64,000 nucleotides of DNA, taken from contig NZ_CP047943.1 in assembly GCF_014279595.1 (NCBI RefSeq), positions 682,001 to 746,000 of the forward strand. Direction: 5' to 3'. This stretch comes from Synechococcus sp. RS9909. GTDB lineage: Bacteria; Cyanobacteriota; Cyanobacteriia; PCC-6307; Cyanobiaceae. The first letter of the stretch is position 1; each line of letters opens with the position of its first letter. Shown here one piece after another: positions 15,804 to 25,474 of this stretch. The notes below the pieces were generated by a model. The model was not told the origin of the DNA. It ran no database searches and saw nothing but the letters and a program-made list of their open reading frames with translations. A program made the position numbers and the translations under genes.

Positions 15804-16753
15804 ATCCCCTGGGTCAGGGGGCTGTGGCCAACGGCGAGAGCCGTCACGAGCATGCCGAGCACAAGAAAGGGCTGGGCGCTGGCCTGATATTTCACATCGA
15901 AGGCCACCGGGTCGCGCAGCAACCAGATGTCCTGGAAAGTGATCTGGGGCACGATCAGCAGCACGAGCAAAACGGCAGCGAAATGCTGTCCGATTCCGAT
16001 CAGAACGGCAACCATCAGCAACTGGAACACATCGATCATGCCGGCACTGATCCAGCTGGCCCGTTCGGTGCCGAACACCACCGGCAGCGATTGCAGGCCG
16101 AGCGCTTTGTCACCTTCGACGCTCTTGAAGTCGTTCACCACCGCGATGCCCAGCCCGGCGAGGCTGTAGGCAAGGGTGAGGATGGCCGTTGACCAGGTGA
16201 GCTGGCCGAACAGGGCCTGGCCTGCCCACCAGGGCAGGGCGATGTAGCTGGCTCCGAGGGCGTAATTGCCAAGCCAACCGTTCTGCTTGAGCTTCAGCGG
16301 TGGCGCGGAATAGATGAAACTCACGAAGGAGCCACCGAGGGCGAGCAGCAACACCACGGGCGTGGTGTGACCGGCCCAAGCATCGAGGCCCCAGGCCACG
16401 GCCAGTCCGGCCAGGAGCAGCACCCAGATCTGTAGCTTCACCTGCCCGAGTGGGATCGCGCCGGAGGGAATCGGCCGGTAGGGCTCGTTGATCGCGTCGA
16501 TTTCGCGGTCGTAGTAGTCGTTGATCGTTTGGGTGAAGCCCGCCAGCAACGGGCCGCTCATCACCATGCAGGCAAGGGCGGCGAGCAGGTGATCCCAGCG
16601 CCACACGTAATGGCCACTGGCGGCGGCACCGCAGACCACACCCCAGATCAGGGGGATCCAGGTGACCGGCTTCATCAGCTGCAAGCGCAGCTTCCAGATG
16701 TTGGTGGTGCCGCTGGCACCTTTCATGCCGAGCAGCTGACGGGCGTCGCTCAT
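15800..16753 (-). CDS. chlG: Chlorophyll synthase ChlG
   Basis: A 317-residue membrane prenyltransferase of the UbiA family with about eight to nine membrane helices. The two Asp-rich motifs are [20 protein letters not shown] and [20 protein letters not shown], which bind the prenyl diphosphate through Mg2+. The sequence matches ChlG rather than other UbiA enzymes. It esterifies chlorophyllide with phytyl or geranylgeranyl diphosphate in the thylakoid membrane, the last step of chlorophyll synthesis. ATG 16753 was chosen, giving [12 protein letters not shown], typical of cyanobacterial ChlG. A small DUF2862 gene sits 10 bp upstream in the same direction. Confidence 0.95.
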   Translation of the reverse strand: MSDARQLLGMKGASGTTNIWKLRLQLMKPVTWIPLIWGVVCGAAASGHYVWRWDHLLAALACMVMSGPLLAGFTQTINDYYDREIDAINEPYRPIPSGAIPLGQVKLQIWVLLLAGLAVAWGLDAWAGHTTPVVLLLALGGSFVSFIYSAPPLKLKQNGWLGNYALGASYIALPWWAGQALFGQLTWSTAILTLAYSLAGLGIAVVNDFKSVEGDKALGLQSLPVVFGTERASWISAGMIDVFQLLMVAVLIGIGQHFAAVLLVLLIVPQITFQDIWLLRDPVAFDVKYQASAQPFLVLGMLVTALAVGHSPLTQGM

Positions 16754-16763
16754 GGCCTGGACC

Positions 16764-16985
16764 TCAGGCGGGGGCGATTTCGTCGTCGAAGAACCAGCTG
16801 GTGGAACCGTCGCTGAGCTCAACCACCACGCCGATGCCCTGTCCATCAGTGGTGCGGAAGTCGGTGACGGTGCCGGAGGCGTCCTTCTTGAGCAATTCCA
16901 CCAGAGCGGCGGGAATGCGATCGCGCACCCGGGTGACCCGCACCTTGGAGCCGATGTCGATGGTGACTGCCGCCTGCTGTGACAT
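16764..16985 (-). CDS. Small DUF2862 protein
   Basis: 73 residues. The start at 16985 ([20 protein letters not shown]) fits. The pattern of a short beta-rich domain, [20 protein letters not shown] then an acidic tail, matches the DUF2862 family of cyanobacterial and plastid proteins as I know it. Function is unknown. It lies 10 bp upstream of chlG on the same strand and divergent from hisF, so it is probably co-transcribed with chlG and the PBP. Confidence 0.75.
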   Translation of the reverse strand: MSQQAAVTIDIGSKVRVTRVRDRIPAALVELLKKDASGTVTDFRTTDGQGIGVVVELSDGSTSWFFDDEIAPA

Positions 16986-17052
16986 GGCCTGCAAGGCTTG
17001 GAAAGTGGGCGTCACCCTAACAGCTGCGCCTGAGCCTTCCGTAAGCCCGCCG

Positions 17053-17832
17053 ATGGTTGCCCTGCGCCTGATTCCCTGCCTGGATGTGGCCGATGGCCGC
17101 GTGGTGAAGGGGGTCAATTTCGTTGGCCTGCGCGATGCCGGCGATCCGGTGGAGCTGGCCTGTCGTTACAGCCAGGCCGGTGCCGATGAGCTGGTGTTTC
17201 TCGACATTGCGGCCAGTCACCAGGGGCGCGCCACCCTGGTGGATCTGGTGCGCCGCACCGCCGACGCGGTGACGATTCCCTTCACGGTGGGGGGCGGCAT
17301 CAGCACGCTCGAAGGCATCACCGAGCTGCTTCGGGCCGGGGCCGACAAGGTGAGTCTCAATTCCTCCGCCGTGCGTGAACCGGAGCTGGTGGCGCGGGGG
17401 GCGGAGCGCTTCGGTTGCCAGTGCATCGTTGTGGCGATCGATGCCCGTGCCAGATCCGGGGGGGGTTGGGATGTGTTTGTGAAGGGGGGGCGTGAGAACA
17501 CCGGCCTCGATGCTGTGGCCTGGTCCCGGCGGGTGGCGGAGCTGGGGGCGGGGGAGATCCTGCTCACCTCGATGGATGACGATGGCACCCAGGCCGGCTA
17601 TGACCTCGCCCTCACCCGAGCGGTGGCCCAGGCCGTGCCCGTGCCGGTGATCGCCTCGGGAGGCGCTGGCTGTCTGGATCACATCGCCGCAGCCCTGGAT
17701 CCAGGGCCGAAAGGGGGGCAGGCATCGGCGGCACTGCTCGCTTCCCTGCTTCACGATGGCGTGCTCACGGTGGAGGCGATCAAGGCCGATCTGCTCGGTC
17801 GGGGTCTGCCGATTCGGCCCCCGGAGGTCTGA
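17053..17832 (+). CDS. hisF: Imidazole glycerol phosphate synthase subunit HisF
   Basis: A 259-residue (beta/alpha)8 barrel. It starts with [20 protein letters not shown], whose Asp is one of the two catalytic acids. The second is in [16 protein letters not shown]. Phosphate-binding loops VGGGIST and SGGAG are present. HisF joins the HisH glutaminase to form imidazole glycerol phosphate and AICAR in histidine synthesis. The family usually has TSMDRDGT, and here the residue after MD is Asp, a conservative change outside the key acid. HisH is not in this window. Confidence 0.96.
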   Translation: MVALRLIPCLDVADGRVVKGVNFVGLRDAGDPVELACRYSQAGADELVFLDIAASHQGRATLVDLVRRTADAVTIPFTVGGGISTLEGITELLRAGADKVSLNSSAVREPELVARGAERFGCQCIVVAIDARARSGGGWDVFVKGGRENTGLDAVAWSRRVAELGAGEILLTSMDDDGTQAGYDLALTRAVAQAVPVPVIASGGAGCLDHIAAALDPGPKGGQASAALLASLLHDGVLTVEAIKADLLGRGLPIRPPEV

Positions 17833-17870
17833 GCCGGTTTTCTAATGTTGATGAACTTCTGTGAAAGGCT

Positions 17871-18092
17871 GTGGCTTCGGGCCTTCCCTTGATTGCGCGT
17901 TCCTGGGTGATGCCGGTGGGTGTGCTCGGGGTGGTCCTGGTGATCGCTCTGGTGGCCTGGGCCTTGCAATTGATGCAGGCGGCGATAGATCAGCAGGAGT
18001 TTTCGCTGATGCTGGCGGGTTGCATGGTCTGTTCGGCGGCCGTGGGGCTGGCGACCGTCATGGTGATGACCCTCAACGGCCTGCCGTTGTGA
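17871..18092 (+). CDS. Small membrane protein upstream of menG
   Basis: 73 residues from a GTG start, with two hydrophobic segments (about residues 13-35 and 46-68). Its stop overlaps the GTG start of menG (GTGA), so the two are translationally coupled. I do not recognise a family. The coupling suggests a role tied to quinone synthesis or membrane placement, but that is inference. Confidence 0.55.
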   Translation: MASGLPLIARSWVMPVGVLGVVLVIALVAWALQLMQAAIDQQEFSLMLAGCMVCSAAVGLATVMVMTLNGLPL

Positions 18093-18790
18093 AGCCTGGT
18101 GATCCCGCTGCCGTCGAGCAGCTGTTCAACGCGGTGGCGCCCCGTTACGACCGCCTGAACGATCTGTTGAGCCTGGGTCTGCATCGTGTCTGGAAGCGTC
18201 AGCTGTTGGCCTGGCTGCGCCCCTGTGCTGGAGAACGCTGGCTGGATCTTTGTTGCGGTACGGGTGATCTGGCCCTTCTGTTGGCGTCTCGCTTGCGTCC
18301 GGGTGGAGAGGTGCTGGGGCTCGATGCGGCAGCTGCACCCCTGCAACGGGCCCAGCAGCGTTCGGCGCAGCAGCCCTGGCTGCCTGTGCGTTGGCAGCAG
18401 GGGGATGCGCTGAACACCGGCCTGGCGTCGGCCGGCTTCGATGGGGTGGTGATCGGTTACGGCCTGCGCAACCTCGCGGATCCTGCGGCGGGGCTGGCGG
18501 AGGTGCGCCGTCTGCTTCGGCCCGGGGGCCGCGCCGGCGTGCTCGATTTCAATCGGCAGAAGGCCGGTGGTGTGGGCGAGGCGTTTCAGCGCGCCTATCT
18601 GCGCCGACTGGTGGTGCCGACGGCGGCGCTGGTGGGCTTGAAGGAGCACTACGCCTATCTGGAGGCCAGCCTGCAGCGGTTCCCTGATGGTGCCGCCCAG
18701 GAACAGCTGGCCTTGGACGCAGGCTTTCGCGCTGCCCGCCACCGGGCTCTGGCCGGCGGTCAGATGGGCCTGCTGCTCCTGGAGGCCTGA
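18089..18790 (+). CDS. menG: Demethylphylloquinone methyltransferase (UbiE/MenG family)
   Basis: A 233-residue class I methyltransferase. FNAVAPRYDRLNDLLSLGLH is the UbiE family signature, LDLCCGTGDLALLLA is the SAM-binding loop and YGLRNLADPAAGL follows. In cyanobacteria this enzyme completes phylloquinone, the secondary acceptor of photosystem I. The start is GTG 18089, overlapping the stop of the small membrane protein by 4 bp. Confidence 0.93.
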   Translation: MKPGDPAAVEQLFNAVAPRYDRLNDLLSLGLHRVWKRQLLAWLRPCAGERWLDLCCGTGDLALLLASRLRPGGEVLGLDAAAAPLQRAQQRSAQQPWLPVRWQQGDALNTGLASAGFDGVVIGYGLRNLADPAAGLAEVRRLLRPGGRAGVLDFNRQKAGGVGEAFQRAYLRRLVVPTAALVGLKEHYAYLEASLQRFPDGAAQEQLALDAGFRAARHRALAGGQMGLLLLEA

Positions 18791-18870
18791 CCCATTAGCT
18801 CGTCTCATGGTGTGTCGCTTGCGACAAAGCGGCCATGCGGATTAGAAAGAAATGATTAAGACCTGGGTTG

Positions 18871-19227
18871 ATGGCTGTGGCCTTTCCCCTTCCTTCCTTG
18901 CTCGCCTCGATCGAAGATCTGCTCCTGGAGGTGCAGTGGCTCGATGGGATGGTCCTGGTGACCGACTCCCAGCGCGCCACCTTCGTGTCCTTTTCGCAGG
19001 TGGATCCGGTGCTGCGCCGCTTGCGGGCTCGCCCCAATGGCATGGACGTGGCGGAGAAGCTCTGTCTGTCGCTTCTCGAATCCCACGGCAAGGCGGCGGC
19101 CAAGCCCGTGCTCGTTTTTCAGGGTGACGGCAGCTTCTGGCTCGGCACCATGAGTCCCAGCCGCAGCAATCCCCACCGTCACCACGCCATCGCCCACCTG
19201 CACCGCTGTTTCGCCATCAGCGGCTGA
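18871..19227 (+). CDS. Conserved hypothetical protein
   Basis: 118 residues with no membrane segment or clear motif. It begins with a Leu-rich helix (PLPSLLASIEDLLLEVQWLD) and ends with a His-rich stretch (NPHRHHAIAHLHR) that could bind a metal. It sits between menG and glyQ. ATG 18871 and a TTG at 18868 are alternative starts. No function is assigned. Confidence 0.55.
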   Translation: MAVAFPLPSLLASIEDLLLEVQWLDGMVLVTDSQRATFVSFSQVDPVLRRLRARPNGMDVAEKLCLSLLESHGKAAAKPVLVFQGDGSFWLGTMSPSRSNPHRHHAIAHLHRCFAISG

Positions 19228-19282
19228 GCCGAACCCCTGGTGCGGCTGAATTGGAGAATGGCGTGCGATCGGCCCGCCGTGG

Positions 19283-20161
19283 ATGCACTTTCAAGACATC
19301 ATCAGCACGCTCAACCGCTTCTGGGCCGAGCAGGGGTGCCTGTTGCTGCAGCCCTACGACACCGAAAAGGGCGCCGGCACCATGAGCCCTCACACGGTGT
19401 TGCGGGCGATCGGTCCGGAGCCTTGGGCGGTCGCCTATCCCGAGCCCTGCCGGCGGCCCACCGACGGGCGCTATGGCGATAACCCCAACCGCGCCCAGCA
19501 CTATTTTCAGTATCAGGTGCTGATCAAGCCGTCGCCGGATGGCATTCAGGAGACCTATCTGGCCTCTCTGGACGCCTTGGGGATCCAGGCCAAGGAGCAC
19601 GACATCCGCTTTGTTGAAGACAACTGGGAGTCCCCCACCCTCGGCGCCTGGGGGGTGGGCTGGGAGGTGTGGCTCGATGGCATGGAGGTGACCCAGTTCA
19701 CCTATTTCCAGCAGTGTGGCGGCATCGATTGCCGGCCGGTGTCGATCGAGATCACCTACGGCCTCGAGCGTCTCGCCATGTATCTCCAGGATGTGGAAAG
19801 CATCTGGGATCTGAGCTGGAACGCGGAGCGCAGCTATGGCGACATCTGGCTGCCCTTTGAAAGGGGGCAGTGTCAGTTCAATTTCGAAGCGTCCGATCCG
19901 GAGCGGCTCAAACAGCTCTTCGCGATCTATGAGGCGGAGGCGTCGGATCTGATCAGCCAGCAGCTGCCGGCCCCGGCGCTTGATTTCGTGCTCAAGTGCA
20001 GCCACACCTTCAACCTCCTCGAAGCCCGTGGTGTGATTTCGGTGACCGAGCGCACGGCCACGATCGCCCGCATCCGCACCCTGGCGCGCAAGGTGGCCGA
20101 AACCTGGTTGGCGGAGCGTGAAGCTCTCGGTTTCCCATTGCTTGCCGAAGCGCTCGTGTAA
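19283..20161 (+). CDS. glyQ: Glycyl-tRNA synthetase alpha subunit
   Basis: A 292-residue class II aminoacyl-tRNA synthetase alpha chain. [19 protein letters not shown], the [16 protein letters not shown] loop, [17 protein letters not shown] and [14 protein letters not shown] (motif 3 region) are all typical of GlyQ of the alpha2beta2 bacterial enzyme. It charges tRNA-Gly together with the beta subunit GlyS, which is not in this window. The start fits the family start exactly. Confidence 0.97.
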   Translation: MHFQDIISTLNRFWAEQGCLLLQPYDTEKGAGTMSPHTVLRAIGPEPWAVAYPEPCRRPTDGRYGDNPNRAQHYFQYQVLIKPSPDGIQETYLASLDALGIQAKEHDIRFVEDNWESPTLGAWGVGWEVWLDGMEVTQFTYFQQCGGIDCRPVSIEITYGLERLAMYLQDVESIWDLSWNAERSYGDIWLPFERGQCQFNFEASDPERLKQLFAIYEAEASDLISQQLPAPALDFVLKCSHTFNLLEARGVISVTERTATIARIRTLARKVAETWLAEREALGFPLLAEALV

Positions 20162-20213
20162 CGCCTCCTGTCGGCGAGGGGAATCCTCTGGGTAAGGCCT
20201 CCGCGCTGCCGCC

Positions 20214-22154
20214 ATGCCCCGCTCCGAATTCACCCTGGCCGCCACCGCTCTCGCCCTGGCGGCTCTGTTGGCCGGAGCCCTGGCCGTTACGCCTGGGCAC
20301 TGGCTGCTGGTGTTGCTGGCGCTGGCCTGCGGGCTCGCCTGGCTCTGCCGCTGCCGATCCCTCGCCTGGCGCCACGGTGGTGCTCTGTTGCTGCTGCTGC
20401 TCGCCCTGGCGGCGGGGTCGAGCTGGCGCAGCCAGGCGAGCCCGCCGCAACGGGATCCGCTCCTGGCCGTGCTGAACGATGCGTCGATGGAGGCTCCCCA
20501 ACAGATCGAGGCGGTGCTGCTGGCCGACAGCCGGACGCTGGGCGAGCGGTGTCAGGCGCTGCTGGCGGTGGAGCGTGTGAACGGGCGGCCGTTGCGCGGA
20601 CGCACGGAACTGCAGATCCAGCCCTGCGAACGGGGGCTGGAGCAGGGTTGGCGCATCGCTGCGGAGGGCCGGCTGCGCCAACCGGCGCCTGCTGCCCATC
20701 CCCTGGTGCCTGGCGCGGCGGAGCGCCTCGCGGCCCAGGGGGTGCACACCCAGTTCCGGGCTGAGGCGTTCAGGCTGCTGTCGCAGCAGTGGACGCCGTT
20801 GGCCGATGCCCGGCGCCGGATCGCCGCCCAGCTGCAGCGATGGGCGGGGCCCAGGGAGGGATCGCTGTTGGCGGCGTTGGTGCTGGGGAGTGCCCAGGTG
20901 TCGGTGCCGTCGGAGCTGCGGGATGCCTTCCGGGTGGCGGGGCTCTCCCACGCCCTGGCCGCCAGCGGCTTTCACCTGTCGGTGCTGCTCGGCACCACCC
21001 TGGCCCTGGTGCGCTCCTTGCCCGTGGCGTTGCGGCTCGGTGGCGGCGGGCTGGCGATGGCCAGTTTTCTGGCGCTGGCGGGCGGTCAGCCCTCGGTGGT
21101 GCGCGCCGTGCTGATGGGGGCAGCGGCCCTGCTGATCCGCGAAGGCGGTGGCCGCAGCCGTCCGCTGGGGGTGCTGCTGATCACGTTGGTGCTGATGCTG
21201 CTGATCCATCCGGCCTGGGCGCACTCCATCGGCTTTCAGCTCAGTGCTGCCGCCACTGCTGGGCTGGTGATCAGTGCCGGCCCGATCGAGGCCTGGTTGG
21301 CGGAGCGAGTGCCGCGGGGCTGCCTGGGGTGGTTGCCGGCAGCCCTCTCGGTGCCGCTGGCGGCCCTGCTCTGGACCCTGCCCCTGCAGCTGCTGCACTT
21401 CGGCTCGACGCCCCTCTATGCGTTGGTGGCCAATCTGCTGGCGGCGCCGCTGCTGGCGCCCCTCACCCTGGCGGCGATGGCGCTGGCCCTGTCGCTGCTG
21501 ATCCTGCCGGCGGGGCTGGCGGCGCTGTTGCTGCCCTGGCTGATCTGGCCTGTGGCCAAGCTGGCGGGTCTGCTGATTGCGTTGGTGCTCTGGATCAGCA
21601 CCTGGCCCTATGCCCAGCTGCTCACCGGCCGGCCCCAGCCCTGGGTGGTGCTGCTGTTGCTGCTCGGCTTGCTGCCCTGGTGCCTGCCCGCCCTCGCCCG
21701 CCTGCGCTGGCGGGCGCTTCCCCTGGTGCTGCTGGCGGTGATCGTCCAGGCCAGCGTGCAGCTGAAGGACGGGCTGGTGGTGGTGGGGCAGTGGGGGCGC
21801 CATTGGCTGCTGGCGCGCCATCAGGGGCGGGCGGCCCTGGTGAGCAGCCATGGCGATGGTCTCAGTTGCGCCCTCGCCCGTCGCCTCAGTGAGGCCCATG
21901 GTCATCGCCGGCTCGACTGGGTGGCCGTGCTCGATCCGGTGGCGTCATCGCAGCAGCGCTGTTGGCGGTCGCTGGCGCGCACGGTGCTGGCCGAGCACCA
22001 AGGTCAGAGCTCTTTGCAACCCGGCCAGCGCCTGGCGAGTGCGGGACTGGAACTGGGCGCGGAGGTGGATGCGGTGGCGACGCGATCCCTGTGGCTGCGG
22101 GCCGGTGCCCAGCGGTTGCGCTTGCAGCGGGCCACGGGCCGACCCTTACAGTGA
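20214..22154 (+). CDS. comEC: ComEC/Rec2 DNA-uptake channel
   Basis: 646 residues with about ten membrane helices. An OB-fold-like DUF4131 region occupies roughly residues 80-160. The competence core follows, with SHALAASGFHLSVLLG, PSVVRAVLMG and IHPAWAHSIGFQLSAAATAG. The C-terminal metallo-beta-lactamase-like part is reduced and ends in a short soluble tail, as in other picocyanobacteria. ComEC forms the inner-membrane channel that imports single-stranded DNA after type IV pili capture it, fitting the pilus genes at 1-8.6 kb. Confidence 0.9.
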   Translation: MPRSEFTLAATALALAALLAGALAVTPGHWLLVLLALACGLAWLCRCRSLAWRHGGALLLLLLALAAGSSWRSQASPPQRDPLLAVLNDASMEAPQQIEAVLLADSRTLGERCQALLAVERVNGRPLRGRTELQIQPCERGLEQGWRIAAEGRLRQPAPAAHPLVPGAAERLAAQGVHTQFRAEAFRLLSQQWTPLADARRRIAAQLQRWAGPREGSLLAALVLGSAQVSVPSELRDAFRVAGLSHALAASGFHLSVLLGTTLALVRSLPVALRLGGGGLAMASFLALAGGQPSVVRAVLMGAAALLIREGGGRSRPLGVLLITLVLMLLIHPAWAHSIGFQLSAAATAGLVISAGPIEAWLAERVPRGCLGWLPAALSVPLAALLWTLPLQLLHFGSTPLYALVANLLAAPLLAPLTLAAMALALSLLILPAGLAALLLPWLIWPVAKLAGLLIALVLWISTWPYAQLLTGRPQPWVVLLLLLGLLPWCLPALARLRWRALPLVLLAVIVQASVQLKDGLVVVGQWGRHWLLARHQGRAALVSSHGDGLSCALARRLSEAHGHRRLDWVAVLDPVASSQQRCWRSLARTVLAEHQGQSSLQPGQRLASAGLELGAEVDAVATRSLWLRAGAQRLRLQRATGRPLQ

Positions 22155-22175
22155 GGTGTGCCCATCGGGCGCGCT

Positions 22176-22262
22176 GGAGAGGTGGCAGAGTCCGGTTGAT
22201 TGCGCACGACTCGAAATCGTGTAGGGGTCACACCCTCGTGGGTTCGAATCCCACCCTCTCCG
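22176..22262 (+). tRNA. tRNA-Ser(CGA)
   Basis: Acceptor stem GGAGAGG pairs with CCTCTCC, followed by discriminator G. The anticodon loop CTCGAAA between CACGA and TCGTG gives anticodon CGA. The long variable arm (TAGGGGTCACACCCTC) and the TTCGAATC loop fit a class II tRNA-Ser. CCA is not encoded. Confidence 0.95.
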
Positions 22263-22292
22263 TTTCCAGCACCGCATCGTTGATCGCAAAAA

Positions 22293-22309
22293 CATGCGGA
22301 TCTCGCATG
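22293..22309. promoter_or_regulatory. 17-bp dyad upstream of LysR-type gene
   Basis: CATGCG-N5-CGCATG lies 57 bp before the GTG of the LysR-type regulator. LysR proteins commonly bind such dyads to control themselves or a neighbour. Between the tRNA-Ser and this gene no other signal is clear. The binding is inferred. Confidence 0.35.
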
Positions 22310-22365
22310 GAATGTGGACGGGGGTGCGGATGATTCTGTAGAAGGCAATTTCCTTCAGAAGGGTT

Positions 22366-23283
22366 GTGCTGAAGCTTGATGAGCTGGCGCTCTTCGATGG
22401 TCTGATCTGGTTGCGAACCGGAGAGTCGGTGGCGCGTCGTTTCAGCTGTGCCCAGTCCACCGTCAGTCGCAACACCGCCAAGGTGCTCGAGCTGTTCGGG
22501 CTGGAGCTGGTGCGCGATGACTTCGGCGAATGGCAGTTGCTCGGCGATCTTTCCCTGCTCAATGCCGAACGGCAGGTGCATCAGAAGGCCCGCTGGGCCG
22601 CGTGGGCGCCGTTGCGCCTGGAAGCCACCTACTGGACCGCGCTCTCCTACTGCGCCGCTGAACTCGGCCCCTGGATGCTCGGCAATTCCGACATCATGTC
22701 GATCCGTCATCGCCATCTGCTGCTCGACCACCGGATCGTGGACTGCCAGATCACCACGCTGCCCGATCTGCTTGGACCCGTCGATCCGCATTACCGCTAC
22801 CTCCAGCTCACGGCGATGCAACCGTTCTTCGTGTGTGCACCGGATCATCCACTCACGAAAGTCAAAAATCCCAGCTTCGATGAGCTCGCTGCCTATCCCT
22901 CCCTCGCCCTGCCACCGCAGACCTTCCCGAAGGTGGAGGCTGCCCTCAAGCAGCTCGGCCTCTGGAATACACCGGTGCGCATGTGTCGCTACCGCTACGA
23001 GAAATGGGAAGGCAAATGCGAGTCGGAACTGCTCATCTCCTACGGCAACCCGCTCACCCAGCACACCGCCCCCAGCTCCCTGCATCGCCTTCCCCTGGCG
23101 TTGCCGTTTGCCTCCGGTGATGTGCTGGTGTACCGCCAAGACTTTGAGGGGCATCCCCTGCTCCTCGCGTTGATCGAGCGTCTGTCGCTTGCCGTGGATG
23201 CGGTGCGTGAGATCGTGCCCGACATCACCAAAGTGTTTGCCCCACTGGATGCTGCAGCGCTCGAGGTGCCTGTGCGTCGCTGA
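22366..23283 (+). CDS. LysR-type transcriptional regulator
   Basis: 305 residues from GTG 22366 (preceded by AGAAGGG). The N-terminal winged helix-turn-helix is seen in ESVARRFSCAQSTVSRNTAK, then a substrate-binding-like domain that is atypical: Trp-, Cys- and Arg-rich, with KYEK-like basic segments (MCRYRYEKWEGKCESELL). The effector is unknown. It is the last gene before the pseudo-ATPase cluster and reads in the same direction as the first of those genes (start 64 bp after its stop), so it could control that cluster. Confidence 0.75.
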   Translation: MLKLDELALFDGLIWLRTGESVARRFSCAQSTVSRNTAKVLELFGLELVRDDFGEWQLLGDLSLLNAERQVHQKARWAAWAPLRLEATYWTALSYCAAELGPWMLGNSDIMSIRHRHLLLDHRIVDCQITTLPDLLGPVDPHYRYLQLTAMQPFFVCAPDHPLTKVKNPSFDELAAYPSLALPPQTFPKVEAALKQLGLWNTPVRMCRYRYEKWEGKCESELLISYGNPLTQHTAPSSLHRLPLALPFASGDVLVYRQDFEGHPLLLALIERLSLAVDAVREIVPDITKVFAPLDAAALEVPVRR

Positions 23284-23346
23284 TTGCCTCTGGCCATCGT
23301 CGCTTGGAACACCTGATCGCCATCCTGGATCCAGCAGCCTGGGGGC

Positions 23347-25473
23347 ATGAGCCAGCTTCGCGTCGGTCAGGTTCTGGAGTGCAGCGCCAATGGCAGCCGC
23401 TGGCGTGTGATGCACCAGCTTCCCGGCCGGGTGCGACTGCAGCTGCTGCACACCGGTCTTGATGCTGAGCTGGCCCAGGCTCTAGCCCACCAGAGCCTGC
23501 AGCGGCATTGGCTGAAGCGGTTTCGGCTCAATGCCCTGGCGGGAAGCCTGGTGCTCGAGGGCCGGCCGGAACGGTTGCGGCGCCGGCGAGCCATTGTGCA
23601 GTTGCTGCAGCAGGCCGCCCAGCAGGAGGCTGGCCTGCCCCTGGAGATCACCCCTCGGCTTGAGACCCGCTCCCTGCGCCGACTCGGCCTGGTGGTTGGT
23701 CTGTTCAGCCTCAACGCCCTGCTCGAGCTGCCCCTGATCCTGCTGCTGCTGCCGGTCACCCCGCTGCTGTTTGTGCCCCTGTTCCGCTCGATCTGGGCGG
23801 AGCGCCGTGCCGGGCGTCTGCCGGCCAAGACCCTGGATCTGCTCTGGTATGGCTCGCTGGTGCTGCGCGGCCACAGCCAGGCCCTGCTGCTCGAGTGGGG
23901 CATCGAGGTGGGTAACCATTCCCTCCAGGGCTGGACCCCCAACCACGGCCAACACGAGCGGCTCGCCGATCGGCTCGAAGCGTTTCGCCTGAGCACGGTG
24001 GTGACCCGGCTCGAGCGCGATGGTCGTCTTTCGACGCCCACACTGGCGGAGCTCCAACCCGGAGATCGGCTGCGCCTCATCGCCGGAGACCGGGTTCCCT
24101 GTCATGGCCTGGTCATGGATGGGGAGGCCGTGATCACCTCGTTATGGGCCGATGGCCGCACCGTGCAGATCGCCGTGCGGCCGTTTCAGCAGTTGCCCGC
24201 CGGGGTGCAGCTCGTCAGCGGTGCGCTGACGCTCCGGGTGATCCAATGCGCCGATCCGGTGGAGCGTCGGCTGGAGAACATCCCCGTGCGTGAGCCGGAG
24301 GCCCATGTCCCCGCCCTTGTGGAACGGGCCCGCTGGCTGCACACCCGGTCCGTTCCCCTGATCCTGTTGGCGGGGGGTGGTCTGCTGGCCGCCGGTAACT
24401 CCGGTGGGGCGGCAGGCCTGTTGCAATTCGATCCCGCCAGCGACTGGCAGTTGAGCTGTTCGCTGCTCTACGGCGCCGTGCAGCGGGATGCCCTCAACCT
24501 CGGCGTGGTGCTCAAACGCCCGGAGGCGAGCGATGGCATCGCCCAAAGCCGTCAGCTGCTGATCACCGAAGCGGTGCTGGAGCGGCTGGGCCAGCGCTCC
24601 CTTGCCGGCATTCACCCGCTCGACGACACCACGGTGGAGGAGTTGGCCCAGATCGTGGCCGGCTTCCGTTGCCGCCAGCGCCCATTCGGGCTCACGGCAT
24701 TCCTGCCCCTGTTGCATGCGCTGGATCTGGACCCGTACATCGTTGATGACCTGGAGCCGATGCATCCCTTCGGCTGGCGGGGCATCATTCGCGGTGAACG
24801 GGTGGAATTGGGCGGTCCCCGGCTGCTGCAGTCCCGGCATCTCCGCCACGATCCCTCCTTCGGGCGCCATGCCGACCAGACCTGGATCTATGTGCTGCGC
24901 AGCGGCCGCCTGATCGGTGCGATCGATCTCCGGGTGCACCTCTCCAGGCGCCTGATTCGTTCTCTCAAGCGGATTCAGCGGATGGGGATCGGGATTCGCT
25001 TGCTGATGGCGTCAGATCTGCAGCTGGCCGATCTGCTCTGTCAGCGCCTCGATCTGCCCGCTGAGGCCGTGGTGGTGGCACCGCAACCGGAGCGTCAGCT
25101 TGCCCAGGTGAACCGCTGCCGCAAGGCCGGGCCGGTGATGCTGCTCGGTGGCGCCGATGCTGATACGCCCCTGATCGCTGCCGCCGATGTGGGCATCACG
25201 ATGGTGGAGTCGCAGCCTCAGCTGAGCCAGTCGGTCGCCGATGTGATGATCGCCGCCCGTTGCATCGATCGCCTACCGGCCGCGATAGCGCTCTGTCGCC
25301 GCTCCCATGGCGACCAGGCCGGCCAGGCGGCCCTGGTGCTCTTACCCCACCTGCTGGTGGTGCTGGTGAATCTGGTGCTGCCGATTCACCCCCTGCTTGC
25401 GGTATTCCTCGTCGACATGCCAATCCTCACCAGCGAGCTGCTGCTGGTGAGGGCCGGACGTCAGCGGCGCTGA
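23347..25473 (+). CDS. P-type ATPase-like pseudoenzyme with N-terminal basic HMA-like domain
   Basis: 708 residues. Residues about 20-95 form an HMA-like domain with MHQLPGRVRLQL and RFRLNALAGSLVLEG, the basic pattern of CoBaHMA domains. A membrane pair follows (about 112-150), then an A-domain-like stretch (LAELQPGDRLRLIAGDRVPC). The TGES loop is degraded (ITSLWADGRT). Where P-type ATPases have DKTGT this protein has ITEAVL, so the phosphorylated Asp is Thr407. The GDGxND motif reads GGADADT. Two to three C-terminal membrane segments remain. It therefore should bind membranes and perhaps nucleotide but not form a phosphoenzyme. It is intact in frame and not a decayed fragment. A second protein of the same design is at 27085-29247. 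Confidence 0.8.
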   Translation: MSQLRVGQVLECSANGSRWRVMHQLPGRVRLQLLHTGLDAELAQALAHQSLQRHWLKRFRLNALAGSLVLEGRPERLRRRRAIVQLLQQAAQQEAGLPLEITPRLETRSLRRLGLVVGLFSLNALLELPLILLLLPVTPLLFVPLFRSIWAERRAGRLPAKTLDLLWYGSLVLRGHSQALLLEWGIEVGNHSLQGWTPNHGQHERLADRLEAFRLSTVVTRLERDGRLSTPTLAELQPGDRLRLIAGDRVPCHGLVMDGEAVITSLWADGRTVQIAVRPFQQLPAGVQLVSGALTLRVIQCADPVERRLENIPVREPEAHVPALVERARWLHTRSVPLILLAGGGLLAAGNSGGAAGLLQFDPASDWQLSCSLLYGAVQRDALNLGVVLKRPEASDGIAQSRQLLITEAVLERLGQRSLAGIHPLDDTTVEELAQIVAGFRCRQRPFGLTAFLPLLHALDLDPYIVDDLEPMHPFGWRGIIRGERVELGGPRLLQSRHLRHDPSFGRHADQTWIYVLRSGRLIGAIDLRVHLSRRLIRSLKRIQRMGIGIRLLMASDLQLADLLCQRLDLPAEAVVVAPQPERQLAQVNRCRKAGPVMLLGGADADTPLIAAADVGITMVESQPQLSQSVADVMIAARCIDRLPAAIALCRRSHGDQAGQAALVLLPHLLVVLVNLVLPIHPLLAVFLVDMPILTSELLLVRAGRQRR

Positions 25474-25474
25474 G

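Noticed and set aside
20010-21905. Long open frame on the minus strand opposite comEC (631 codons)
   Set aside because: Composition is almost all Gln, Arg, Gly and Pro; comEC on the other strand has recognisable competence motifs.
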